Origin: Lachnospiraceae bacterium
GTDB taxonomy: Bacteria; Bacillota; Clostridia; Lachnospirales; Lachnospiraceae
Direction of reading: 5' to 3'
DNA: 48,337 nucleotides
Assembly: GCA_910574715.1 (NCBI GenBank)
Contig: CAJTCH010000040.1
Location: 1 to 48,337, forward strand
The first letter of the stretch is position 1. Every line of letters starts with the position of its first letter. Both the position numbers and the translations under genes were made by a program. The notes beneath the pieces were generated by a model that saw only the letters and a list, made by a program, of their open reading frames with translations, did no database searches and was not told where the DNA came from. Below are positions 1 through 7,219 of this stretch, in pieces.

Positions 1-99
1 AAAAAAACTATATCGGAACAGGCAGGAATGGTCAAGAGGAAAATGCGCCGTTTCCTACAGCGCGCTCTGATAGACAGTATTAAGAAGATGAGATTTTAA
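1..99 (+). CDS. C-terminal end of an unknown protein (cut by window edge)
   Basis: The frame is open from the first base to a TAA at 97-99 and gives 32 residues rich in Lys and Arg, ending SIKKMRF. No family is recognisable from so short a tail. It runs head-on into the XRE gene, whose stop codon overlaps this one, so two convergent genes end here with no spacer. The rest of the gene lies outside the window. It may be a chance open frame. Confidence 0.35.
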   Translation, partial: KKTISEQAGMVKRKMRRFLQRALIDSIKKMRF

Positions 100-965
100 T
101 TCGATGTTTTTGTGTGGGAGATAGGAACTTTAGTTTGCTGGGCGACATCCTTAGACTGTTTCCTTTTCGTACTGTTCCGGCGTTTTTTTGCATCAGGTTC
201 TAAGATTTCAGACTGTCCAAGCATATCTGCCATATCATCAATATTCTTTTCGGTTGGTTTAATCTTTAGAAATTGGGTGAATATGTAAGCAAGTTTCTGT
301 TTGGAAGTGCCTGCAAAGTTTTCAGCTTTTTCAAGAATTTCTTCCCAATGTTCGGTTATGGTCTTAGGAGGGGCAGAATCAATATCGCCTTTATGGGCAT
401 TCCTGATGTCTTTGATAATGGCGTGCATATCGTCATCAATCACATGGGAAAAGTATTCATTCGGTTCAAGGTGCTGTGCTTTCAGCGTGTTTAATTGCAG
501 GTTGTATTCATCAGGATTGTGCCGCTTCATCAGTGCCTTTCTGCTTGTGTCCACCACAAAATTAAGTGATTTGATCTGCATATCAGCAAGACCGTCAACA
601 TATATCTCCAAGTCAAGCATGAGTTTTCGGAACTGTTCATGAGTGATAAGCTCTGACAGGAGCAGTGTGTTGATTTTGCGGTCTTTGAGAAGTGTCAGGG
701 CAGCGTCACTCAGGTGCAGATTGGACAGGGCAATGTTGTCAAGCTGTCTGTTTTCAGTCATACCAAGCAGATAATCCGTTGATACTTCATAGAATTTTGC
801 TAATTCGATGATGTTCCTATGGGGTATTTCTTTATAATCATCAGATTCATAAGAGCCAAGCGTGGAAGCAGGAATTTTTGTCTGCTGTGACAGTTGTTCT
901 AAAGTCATTCCCTTTTCTACACGCAGGTCTTTCAGGCGTTCCTGTATGCTTAATTGCGTTTTCAT
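96..965 (-). CDS. XRE-family HTH repressor of a mobile element
   Basis: 289 residues. Residues 7-68 form a Cro/C1-type helix-turn-helix: RLKDLRVEKGMTLEQLSQQT, then SYESDD and the helix ending in STDYLLG. The long C-terminal part (about 70-289) is charged, has no recognised domain and ends in a Lys/Arg-rich tail. Proteins of this layout repress transfer or excision genes of Firmicutes integrative elements, and that role is inferred here. The start is supported by GGAGAG about 8 nt upstream on the minus strand. It reads away from the small gene at 1349, so the shared 5' region could carry its operators. Confidence 0.8.
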   Translation of the reverse strand: MKTQLSIQERLKDLRVEKGMTLEQLSQQTKIPASTLGSYESDDYKEIPHRNIIELAKFYEVSTDYLLGMTENRQLDNIALSNLHLSDAALTLLKDRKINTLLLSELITHEQFRKLMLDLEIYVDGLADMQIKSLNFVVDTSRKALMKRHNPDEYNLQLNTLKAQHLEPNEYFSHVIDDDMHAIIKDIRNAHKGDIDSAPPKTITEHWEEILEKAENFAGTSKQKLAYIFTQFLKIKPTEKNIDDMADMLGQSEILEPDAKKRRNSTKRKQSKDVAQQTKVPISHTKTSN

Positions 966-1348
966 AGATAAATCTCTCCTTTACGAAAACAGAATATCAC
1001 ACAAACAGGCGGATTCCTACCGAAAATTTCCAGCATGATAGAAAAAATCTGTTTTTTGGAAGATTTCTGACATGGTGGATATACGGGAAAGCAGGGCGTT
1101 TTGTTGGATAATGACAGTACAACTGAATGACTGTCCAAGCTGATATAAACCGCCAAGACCAATTTTAAGAAAATTTGAGCGCCAATATTGGACGACACAG
1201 TGCCGACAAGGGTTGCCTGTCAGGAAATAGCAAGGGGAAAACAGCAATGATAGAAAACCGCCCAAGATTGAGTATATTTATTTGGTACCGGAAGGGTACC
1301 GTTAAATTGGATTGGTGCCAGTTTCGGTACTGGAGAAAGGAGCATGGA
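966..1348. other. Divergent intergenic region with four GGTRCY words
   Basis: This 383-nt gap separates the XRE repressor from the orphan gene at 1349, and no convincing gene lies in it. Four related six-mers occur just ahead of the orphan gene: GGTACC at 1284 and 1295, GGTGCC at 1314 and GGTACT at 1326. The first and third pairs are about one helical turn apart (11 and 12 nt). They could be repressor half-sites, but nothing else in the sequence proves it. Confidence 0.3.
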
Positions 1349-1612
1349 ATGAAATTATCAAGATATGAGCAGGAGGTTGTTATCAACTTTAATGCAGATG
1401 AAAGCGAAGCAACAATTTACACAGCTAATCTGGCATGGATACGGAAAATGGATAAGCTATGTAAAGAGTTTCCAGAGGTAATAAGGTTAAAGTCATGGAC
1501 GGAAGTAAGTAAGACCTATGTTTTACCCAAAAATCTTGTCAGGATTGGGAAACCGAGAACATTAAGCGAAGCTCAGCTTAGACATTTACGGGAGTTGCAG
1601 AACAGGGGATAA
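1349..1612 (+). CDS. Small conserved-looking protein of unknown function
   Basis: 87 residues beginning MKLSRYEQEVVINFNADESE. The frame is open further upstream, but the start at 1349 is preceded by GGAGAAAGG at a good distance and is preferred. The middle reads like a short mixed alpha/beta domain with Trp-containing helices. No catalytic motif, signal peptide or membrane segment is visible. Genes of this size and style are common next to XRE repressors in integrative elements of Clostridia. The function is not recognised. Confidence 0.6.
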   Translation: MKLSRYEQEVVINFNADESEATIYTANLAWIRKMDKLCKEFPEVIRLKSWTEVSKTYVLPKNLVRIGKPRTLSEAQLRHLRELQNRG

Positions 1613-1731
1613 GAATTTCGGATTGAGTGAAATGGGTAAAGTCAATAAAAGCAGTCACGTAACAGAAATCCATAAAATTCCGGAGTGTGGCGGATATTTA
1701 ATGTATATATTGGTGCTTGTATACACAAATC

Positions 1732-1760
1732 TTGACGAAAACCTGCTCCCTGTATATAAT
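1732..1760 (+). promoter_or_regulatory. Sigma-A promoter for the pyridoxamine kinase gene
   Basis: TTGACG at 1732-1737 and a perfect TATAAT at 1755-1760 are separated by 17 nt. Transcription would start near 1767, about 35 nt before the kinase gene. The spacing and match make this one of the clearest promoters in the window. Confidence 0.75.
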
Positions 1761-1805
1761 TATTTCATTATAGATGAATTGAATTAACTGAAAGGCATGA
1801 TGAAA

Positions 1806-2624
1806 ATGGGCAAGCAAGTATTGTTGATAAATGATCTGGCAGGATATGGAAAGGTGGCATTATCGGTCATGCTTCCATTGATGTCATATATGGGGTACCA
1901 AATATATAATCTTCCCACTGCGTTAGTATCAAATACGTTGGATTATGGAAAATTCGATATTCTTGAAACAACAGATTATATGAAGAACACTATTAAAGTA
2001 TGGGAGGAATTGGGATTCTGCTTTGATGTGATAGCGACAGGCTTTATTGTTTCAGAGGAGCAGGTAAAAATCATAGAAGAATTTTGTCGAAAGGAAAGCA
2101 TGAAAGGAACCCTGATATTTGTTGATCCAATTATGGGAGATGAAGGAACCCTGTACAATGGAGTTACAGAGCAAACGGTTGCACATATGAAGAAACTGGT
2201 AGGAGTAGCCGATTATATTGTACCAAATTATACTGAAGCGGCCAGACTTACAGGAGTGGAGTATCATGAATCTGCAACAATCTCGGAGGTAGATGAAATG
2301 ATTCAAAGGCTTGGTAATATGGGCGCAAAATCGGTAATCATCACAAGCATTCAGCAGGATGGCAAAGATGTGGTTGCAGGCTTCGATCATAAAACGAAAC
2401 AAAGATTTACAATTCCTTTTTATAACATTCCGGTCAGGTTTCCGGGTACGGGCGATATTTTTTCTTCCGTTTTATTGGGAAAACTGATGGAGGGAAACAG
2501 CCTGTATGACAGTACAAAAAAAGCCATGGACACTGTGAGCAGCCTGATTGAAAACAATAGAAACAATACAGATATATATAAGGGAATACCGATTGAGAAG
2601 GAGTTGGAGGTGCTTAAAATATGA
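1806..2624 (+). CDS. Pyridoxamine/pyridoxal kinase (PfkB/ribokinase-like)
   Basis: About 272 residues. It likely phosphorylates pyridoxal or pyridoxamine to feed the PLP pool. Visible marks of the PdxK/PdxY group are the N-terminal INDLAGYGKVALSVMLP substrate segment, VDPIMGDEGTLY near residue 115, IVPNYTEAARLTG, and the C-terminal anion-hole/catalytic motif FPGTGDIFSSVLLGKL, where the Asp is the expected base. Starts at 1797, 1800 and 1806 are all in frame. AAAGG at 1791-1795 is too close to the first, so 1806 is chosen. The stop overlaps the next start by 4 nt (ATGA), which implies translational coupling. Confidence 0.85.
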   Translation: MGKQVLLINDLAGYGKVALSVMLPLMSYMGYQIYNLPTALVSNTLDYGKFDILETTDYMKNTIKVWEELGFCFDVIATGFIVSEEQVKIIEEFCRKESMKGTLIFVDPIMGDEGTLYNGVTEQTVAHMKKLVGVADYIVPNYTEAARLTGVEYHESATISEVDEMIQRLGNMGAKSVIITSIQQDGKDVVAGFDHKTKQRFTIPFYNIPVRFPGTGDIFSSVLLGKLMEGNSLYDSTKKAMDTVSSLIENNRNNTDIYKGIPIEKELEVLKI

Positions 2625-2902
2625 AAAAACCTGGAATCCAGATCACATTGATTGATCAAAAAGGCACGAAAGGATGTCATAGGGGTCACAAAATAGGTGA
2701 TAGTTTTGATTTTGATACAGAGCGTGGAAAACTCTGTCCTATGGCTATGCATGTTGCATTTCCATATATTGATATTTTAAGATACGGCGGCGAAATACCC
2801 GGACAGGAGAAGGGGACAGCGGTTTTTGCCTGCCCTGATGTGGACACATTAAATGTCTTTAAAATAGAACGGATTGATGTTTTGGATGACGATTCGCCAT
2901 AA
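2621..2902 (+). CDS. TIGR04076-family small protein
   Basis: 93 residues. It matches the remembered pattern of the TIGR04076 family: a conserved Cys early (GCHRGHKIGDSFDFD), the GKLCPMAMHVAFPYI stretch, LRYGGEIPG, and a late ACPDVD Cys. The spaced Cys and His residues suggest metal or redox chemistry, but no activity is established for the family. It overlaps the kinase stop by 4 nt and is surely co-transcribed with it. There is no signal peptide. The assignment rests on motif memory rather than a search. Confidence 0.7.
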   Translation: MKKPGIQITLIDQKGTKGCHRGHKIGDSFDFDTERGKLCPMAMHVAFPYIDILRYGGEIPGQEKGTAVFACPDVDTLNVFKIERIDVLDDDSP

Positions 2903-2986
2903 GGTTGGCTTTTAATTGTACGATGTGACTGGTAAGTTTGTGGACTATTGGTTATAGACGATGTATAGATAACAGGAGGAAATGAT

Positions 2987-3490
2987 ATGACTGTTTCAGA
3001 AATCATGGTTAAAATGGTAAAGTATTCAAAAGGAAATCTTCATGATATCAATCATTTTATGAAAGTGTATGCCTATGCAAAAACGATTGCAGAGTGTGAG
3101 AAAGTAGCGGATGATGAACAGAGAATAATAGAAATTGCGGCTATAATACATGATATTGCGTGTCCTTTGTGCCGGGAAAAATACGGAAATACAAATGGAA
3201 AACTTCAGGAAAAAGAAGGCGCTGTATTAGCTGAAGAATTCCTGAAGGGTACAGGGCTGTCGAACGAGATGGTGAACCGTATCATCTTTTTGGTCGCACA
3301 TCATCATACTTTTCAGGAGGTTGACGGGATTGATTACCAGATTTTGCTGGAAGCTGATTATTTGGTTAATGCTGACGAATCCGGATATCAGGAAGCCAAT
3401 ATCAGAAATGTTATAGATTGTGTTTTTAAGACATCATCAGGAAAAATGCTTCTGCAATCCGTTTATGGGATTGCAGAAGGCAACCGCTGA
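2987..3490 (+). CDS. HD-domain phosphohydrolase-like protein (copy 1)
   Basis: 167 residues. The HD motif is plain: HDINHFMKVYAYA early, then IAAIIHDIACPLCREKYGN with the His-Asp pair near residue 57, then LVAHHHT and LEADYLVNA as the later metal ligands. HD proteins of this size act as small metal-dependent phosphohydrolases on nucleotides; the substrate is unknown. A strongly similar protein lies at 31352-31843, sharing nearly the whole run from HDIACPLCREKYGNTNGK. Good AGGAGG precedes the start. It may be read from the kinase promoter. A strong hairpin follows the gene. Confidence 0.8.
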   Translation: MTVSEIMVKMVKYSKGNLHDINHFMKVYAYAKTIAECEKVADDEQRIIEIAAIIHDIACPLCREKYGNTNGKLQEKEGAVLAEEFLKGTGLSNEMVNRIIFLVAHHHTFQEVDGIDYQILLEADYLVNADESGYQEANIRNVIDCVFKTSSGKMLLQSVYGIAEGNR

Positions 3491-3515
3491 TTTGATAACA
3501 AATATGTATTTTGTA

Positions 3516-3550
3516 AACAGGTCAATCTGCTATGTATAGATTGACCTGTT
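3516..3550. terminator. Bidirectional intrinsic terminator
   Basis: A perfect 13-bp stem (3516-3528 paired with 3538-3550) with a 9-nt loop lies between two convergent genes. It is followed by TTTTA on the plus strand and preceded by A-rich sequence that gives U-rich RNA on the other strand. It can end both the HD gene and the Crp/Fnr gene. Confidence 0.8.
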
Positions 3551-4225
3551 TTAATTTGTGGCATTTGGACTTAATTCAAAATGAGAATGAAAGGTTTTCA
3601 GAAGCCCTTCTTTTTGCAGCTTTGATAATTCTACAGACATTGCTGCACGTTCTACACAGAGGAAGTCGGCAAGCTGCTGGCGGTCAAAGGGAATGTCAAA
3701 AGAAAGTGATCCTTGTCTGGCTGCTTCAGCAGATAAATAGGAAAGCAGCTTATCACGTGTTTTTCGCTTGCTCATGTGCGTTATCTTCTCGTTAAACAAC
3801 AGTGTCTTTTGGGCAAAAGCTGTAATCAGGTTTTTAATCAGGCGGTTATGATGGCTGCAGGCAGCGGAACACATGGTAATCAGGCGGTTCATATTTATTT
3901 CCACAATTTCACAATTTTCTGTCGCAACAACACTGACGCTGAGAACTGCATCAGGAATGGCGGCAAAGGGTTCGGCAAAGTAGTCGCCCGGCATAAGATT
4001 TGTCATAACGTTCCGGTTTCCCCATAAATCTTCCTGAATGACTAAAGCAGTCCCAGACGCAAGCAGGCTGATACAGTCCGTACAATCTCCTGCCTGAAGG
4101 ATGTATTGATTTTTGGCGTTTTTTCTGACTTTTGCTCCGATACACTTTAGCGAGGTTAAAATCTCGTCATCGGATAATCCTGCAAACAGCGGGCATTTTT
4201 TTAATACGTTTAAAAATTTTTCCAA
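3551..4225 (-). CDS. Crp/Fnr-family transcriptional regulator
   Basis: 224 residues from a TTG start. Layout: N-terminal cyclic-nucleotide-binding-like beta barrel (LKKCPLFAGLSDDEI to about residue 110), dimer helix, and a C-terminal winged helix (FDIPFDRQQLADFLCVERAA followed by LSKLQKEGLL). No cluster of four Cys that would mark a classic FNR is evident, though several Cys are present (for example KCP and IGAK regions and SAAC). An ATG 30 nt upstream is in frame, but AGAGGTGAG sits just before the TTG, and the upstream start would put the palindromic operator inside the gene. It is divergent from the hemerythrin cassette, which it probably activates. NO or O2 sensing is inferred from that context. 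Confidence 0.85.
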   Translation of the reverse strand: MEKFLNVLKKCPLFAGLSDDEILTSLKCIGAKVRKNAKNQYILQAGDCTDCISLLASGTALVIQEDLWGNRNVMTNLMPGDYFAEPFAAIPDAVLSVSVVATENCEIVEINMNRLITMCSAACSHHNRLIKNLITAFAQKTLLFNEKITHMSKRKTRDKLLSYLSAEAARQGSLSFDIPFDRQQLADFLCVERAAMSVELSKLQKEGLLKTFHSHFELSPNATN

Positions 4226-4238
4226 AATCTCACCTCTT

Positions 4239-4281
4239 TGTTTGAATTCAAACATACTTGCTCTGCTTATTTTACTATAAT
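4239..4281 (+). promoter_or_regulatory. Palindromic Crp/Fnr operator and -10 box of the stress cassette
   Basis: A perfect 16-bp palindrome TGTTTGAATTCAAACA lies at 4239-4254. TATAAT follows at 4276-4281, with no good -35 box at the right distance. A start point 7 nt after the -10 box (about 4288) puts the palindrome centre at -41.5, the class II activator position of Crp/Fnr proteins. The same site lies just upstream of the regulator's own ribosome site, so it could also autoregulate. Confidence 0.6.
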
Positions 4282-4320
4282 GTAATCACCAAAGCAAGAA
4301 AATAAATAAAGGAGGATATC

Positions 4321-5010
4321 ATGATAAAGTACGAGGAATGGAAGGATAAAAAGAAAGACTTCTTCAAAGTGGATGTACGCCATGTGCAGGGAAATTTCTT
4401 TCCCGGCTTACAAAGACGTGCCATGACGCTAAAAGCCGGGGAGGGAATTGAGGTCATACAGACTTTTGAACCTTACCCGCTATATAAGGAGATGGATATG
4501 CTGGGGTATATACATCATACAGAGAAGCTGGCAGAAAATGAGTTTCATGTCTGGTTTTACCGGACAGAGGAAAAAGAGCCGGAAGGCTCTGCACCATACC
4601 GTCCGCTTGCATTGCTGAATTATCCTATGATTGATGAGGACTTAGGGCGTATCGCGGCGGATTTTTGGCAGGCAACATGGCAGAGTGAGAAGCGCACTCT
4701 CCCCTATGAAATGCGTCTGCTTCTTTCCCTGACAAATGCAGTTGGCGCAGGAAGAATGAGGCAGGCTGTGCGGGAACTGGTAAAGGCATATATCTATGGT
4801 CTTGAATCCGCAGCGCTGGATGATGTGTTTGAACTTTTGGCATGGAATCAGGGGATCGGATTTTTCAGCTCGGAAATTGGACCTTCACCGCTTTTTCAAG
4901 CGTATAAGATGATTAAGACGCAGGAACAAAGAGGCATAAGCAGGGAAGAAATCTGCACCGAGATAAAAGAAAAGTTTGGCGAAAAAAATCAGGAAGTGCA
5001 AGTGTTGTAA
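4321..5010 (+). CDS. DUF2249-domain protein, first gene of stress cassette
   Basis: 229 residues. Residues about 14-85 fit the DUF2249 (SirA/TusA-like) fold: FFKVDVRHVQGNFFPGLQRR, then AGEGIEVIQTFEPYPLYKEM and a beta strand with HVWFYR. The remaining two thirds are alpha-helical (LLLSLTNAVGAGRMRQAVRE, LESAALDDVFELLAWNQGIG) and resemble a carboxymuconolactone decarboxylase/AhpD-like or other small helical domain, without its usual CxxC. DUF2249 proteins are often encoded next to hemerythrins and nitrogen-oxide genes. AAGGAGGATATC precedes the ATG. It is the first gene downstream of the proposed Crp/Fnr promoter. Confidence 0.75.
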   Translation: MIKYEEWKDKKKDFFKVDVRHVQGNFFPGLQRRAMTLKAGEGIEVIQTFEPYPLYKEMDMLGYIHHTEKLAENEFHVWFYRTEEKEPEGSAPYRPLALLNYPMIDEDLGRIAADFWQATWQSEKRTLPYEMRLLLSLTNAVGAGRMRQAVRELVKAYIYGLESAALDDVFELLAWNQGIGFFSSEIGPSPLFQAYKMIKTQEQRGISREEICTEIKEKFGEKNQEVQVL

Positions 5011-5038
5011 CAGGAAAGAAAGATAGGAGGAAAATAAT

Positions 5039-5224
5039 ATGGCAATCACAAAGGAAATGTTACTTGGAGAAATTTTAAGAACCAAACCGGAGGCGGCAGA
5101 GGTGTTGATGCAGATGGGGATGCACTGTTTAGGGTGCCCGTCCTCACAGATGGAGAGCCTTGCGGATGCCTGCATGGTGCATGGGCTGGATGCCGATGAA
5201 CTCTTGAAAAAGCTGAATTCATAG
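5039..5224 (+). CDS. DUF1858 / hybrid-cluster-associated CxxC protein (TIGR03980)
   Basis: 61 residues. It carries the hallmark of the disulfide protein that accompanies hybrid cluster protein: ILRTKPEAAEVLMQMGMHCL followed by GCPSS, so the pair is C-L-G-C near residues 30-33. The fold is the same DUF1858 domain that forms the N terminus of ScdA/YtfE Fe-S repair proteins. A redox role with the downstream hemerythrin is likely. It lies 28 nt after the DUF2249 gene, has AGGAGG upstream, and is part of the same operon. Confidence 0.8.
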   Translation: MAITKEMLLGEILRTKPEAAEVLMQMGMHCLGCPSSQMESLADACMVHGLDADELLKKLNS

Positions 5225-5234
5225 GAGGAGTGCA

Positions 5235-5846
5235 ATGAGCGCATTTTTAGGTTCGATTCATCACTGGCTATACGGAAAAATAGAGTTCCAAAACGGGCTA
5301 GTTGAAAGATTATCAGATATGATAAGCAAAAACGGGTATGATGATGGCATTCTTTCCGAAATGGAACAAAAGTATGGGGCGGTGGAGAAAGGCAGTCTTG
5401 AAAATATGATTGATAACAGTAATATACATGGCTGGTTACAGGATAAAATCGCTGCCGCTGAAAACCGCCTTGCTTTTCTGGTCATCTCAACGATGGATGC
5501 CCATTCTGAATGTATGCCGGATATTGCGAATGCTGCATATGAGTATGGACGGAGCAGGAAACTGTCGGGGAAAACAAGCGCAGAAGAAGTTTATAGGCAT
5601 TTAGATAATCTGCTATTGAACGGAATGCCTTGTGACAGGGTTAATACTGTGGTTTCCATAAGTCAGGAGGCAGTAGTATGGAAACAGACTGTGGATATAC
5701 ATTTGCCATATTGGGAAGCATTACAAGGAGATGTCAGTCATTATTATGACCTGAAGGAGAGGCTGGTCGCAGGTATTTTGGAGGGCAGCGGTTTTTCCTA
5801 CAAATATTTAGGAAATCAGACATTCACATTGATTAAGGCGGGATAA
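5235..5846 (+). CDS. Unknown protein of the hemerythrin cassette
   Basis: 203 residues, starting MSAFLGSIHHWLYGKI after TAGGAGGAGTGC. No domain is recognised. It is mostly helical, cytosolic, without signal peptide or membrane segment. It has conserved-looking His residues near the start (SIHHWLY), a central EN..AFLVISTMDAHSECMP segment, and two Cys (SECMP, MPCDRV). Position between a CxxC DUF1858 protein and a hemerythrin, with gaps of 10 and 3 nt, makes a redox, haem or metal role plausible, but this is inference only. Codon use matches its neighbours. Confidence 0.75.
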   Translation: MSAFLGSIHHWLYGKIEFQNGLVERLSDMISKNGYDDGILSEMEQKYGAVEKGSLENMIDNSNIHGWLQDKIAAAENRLAFLVISTMDAHSECMPDIANAAYEYGRSRKLSGKTSAEEVYRHLDNLLLNGMPCDRVNTVVSISQEAVVWKQTVDIHLPYWEALQGDVSHYYDLKERLVAGILEGSGFSYKYLGNQTFTLIKAG

Positions 5847-5849
5847 ATA

Positions 5850-6395
5850 ATGTATGGAATTGATTTACTGATGAAAGAACATGAGAATATCGTAGCACTG
5901 ACTAAGCATTTAAGGAGAACCTGCTGTGCTGTGATTGAGGGGGCAGACATTGATGTTCAGGAGTTTCTGGAGTGTATTGATTTTGCAAGAACTTATGCAG
6001 ACAAGCATCATCATGGAAAGGAAGAACAGATATTGTTTCGGTTTATGCTTAATAATTCCGATCCTGTTGCAGAAAAACTGGTGCGCAATGGAATGCTGGT
6101 GGAACATGACTTCGGAAGATTCCATATCGGGGAATTGGAGAACGCAGTTAAGCAGTATGCCAGTGTTCCGACTACAGAAGGAAAGCTGGATATCGTCACC
6201 CATGCATCGGGTTATGTGGATTTATTGCAGCGTCACATTGAGAAAGAAGATACCGTCTGCTACACTTATGCATTACGAACACTGTCAGAGGAATGCAAAG
6301 CGCAGATTGATGAACAGACAAGAGCGTTTGAGAAAAAAGCGGAACAGGACGGCATACAGGAGAAATATATTACATGGTTAGAAAAAAGGAGATAG
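5850..6395 (+). CDS. Hemerythrin HHE domain protein
   Basis: 181 residues. The di-iron ligands of a hemerythrin are visible in order: HEN near residue 11, the DKHHHGKEE run near 52-60, VEHDFGR near 87, and QRHIEKED near 131. Such proteins bind O2 or NO, or repair Fe-S and di-iron centres, as ScdA/YtfE does. Here the ScdA-type N-terminal domain is missing from the protein but is encoded separately on both sides as DUF1858 genes. It starts 3 nt after the upstream stop, so coupling is probable. Confidence 0.9.
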   Translation: MYGIDLLMKEHENIVALTKHLRRTCCAVIEGADIDVQEFLECIDFARTYADKHHHGKEEQILFRFMLNNSDPVAEKLVRNGMLVEHDFGRFHIGELENAVKQYASVPTTEGKLDIVTHASGYVDLLQRHIEKEDTVCYTYALRTLSEECKAQIDEQTRAFEKKAEQDGIQEKYITWLEKRR

Positions 6396-6399
6396 GCGA

Positions 6400-6636
6400 A
6401 TGGGTAAAGTTGTTGATTTCACAAAAACAGTTTCAGAGCTGGTAAGTGAAAATCCTGAAATAAAAGAGGTATTGGCAGAAGCAGGGTTTAAGGAAATTAT
6501 AAAGCCTATGTCTTTAGCTGTAATGGGTAAGGTAATGACGATACCAAATGGAGCTGCCATAAAAAATATTCCTATGGACAAAGTTTTTGAAACTTTTGAG
6601 AAACATGGGTTTGAGGTGAAAACAGAAACATCTTGA
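6400..6636 (+). CDS. Second DUF1858-domain protein
   Basis: 78 residues. The pattern DFTKTVSELVSENPEIKEVL followed by AEAGFKEI matches the DUF1858 domain, but the CxxC found in the 5039 gene is absent, so it cannot act as a dithiol. It may instead be a structural partner of the hemerythrin. The next segment, MGKVMTIPNGAAIKNIPMDK, is typical of DUF1858 proteins fused to or encoded next to hemerythrins. It lies 4 nt after the hemerythrin stop with GGAGATAGG as ribosome site. Confidence 0.75.
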   Translation: MGKVVDFTKTVSELVSENPEIKEVLAEAGFKEIIKPMSLAVMGKVMTIPNGAAIKNIPMDKVFETFEKHGFEVKTETS

Positions 6637-6681
6637 ACGGGTGGTTAAAAATCAGGCTGAGGGAAGGAGCAAACGAACAGT

Positions 6682-7011
6682 ATGGAAAAAATAAAAAATA
6701 TAGACAAGGCAGAAATTTTAGTTTTAAAGGAACAGGTTGCTTACCAAAGCAATCAGGTTGTAAGCAGGACTTTAGCACAAAATAATGCGCTGAGTGTCAC
6801 ATTGTTTTCTTTTGACAAGGGAGAAGAAATCAGCAGCCATGAGTCCAGTGGTGATGCCTTTGTGATTTGTTTGGATGGCGTTGGCGAGATTACGATTGAT
6901 GACAAAAAGTATGAACTGCATGAGGGAGAATCTATCGTAATGCCCGCAAAACACCCTCATGCGGTCTTGGGTAAAGAGCAGTTTAAAATGTTGCTGGTTG
7001 TTGTATTTTAG
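6682..7011 (+). CDS. Single-domain cupin protein
   Basis: 109 residues, a small RmlC-like cupin. Motif 1 is degenerate (FDKGEEISSHESSGDAFVIC, with His and Glu ligand candidates) and motif 2 is G.SIVMPAKHPHAVLG with two His. One metal ion is probably bound in the barrel. Cupins of this size near hemerythrin and ferredoxin genes are common in Clostridia without a proven substrate. It lies 45 nt after the DUF1858 gene, preceded by GGAAGGAG, inside the same operon. Confidence 0.85.
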   Translation: MEKIKNIDKAEILVLKEQVAYQSNQVVSRTLAQNNALSVTLFSFDKGEEISSHESSGDAFVICLDGVGEITIDDKKYELHEGESIVMPAKHPHAVLGKEQFKMLLVVVF

Positions 7012-7028
7012 CGAAAGGGGGATGCGGC

Positions 7029-7217
7029 ATGAGGGTGAATGTAGATCAGAATGCTTGTATTGGATGCGGGCTGTGTGTTGGGATGGCACCTGATGTATTC
7101 CGTATGAATGACGATGATAAGGCGGAGGGGTATCAGGACTCTGCATCGGAAAACGAAAGCATGGTACAGGATGCCGTTCGTTCCTGTCCTGTTTCCGCTA
7201 TTGAATGGGAGGAATAG
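7029..7217 (+). CDS. Single-cluster 4Fe-4S ferredoxin
   Basis: 62 residues. CIGCGLC near residues 11-17 and a lone CP near residue 54 provide the four ligands of one 4Fe-4S cluster. The usual second cluster is lost, as in Thermotoga/Desulfovibrio-type one-cluster ferredoxins. It is acidic and small and a low-potential electron carrier. AAAGGGGGATGCGGC precedes the start 17 nt after the cupin stop. It may deliver electrons to the hemerythrin or to Fe-S repair; this is inferred. Confidence 0.9.
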   Translation: MRVNVDQNACIGCGLCVGMAPDVFRMNDDDKAEGYQDSASENESMVQDAVRSCPVSAIEWEE

Positions 7218-7219
7218 AG

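Noticed and set aside
3951..4145. Open frames overlapping the Crp/Fnr gene on both strands
   Set aside because: They are shadows of the regulator's coding sequence, without ribosome sites or domain content.
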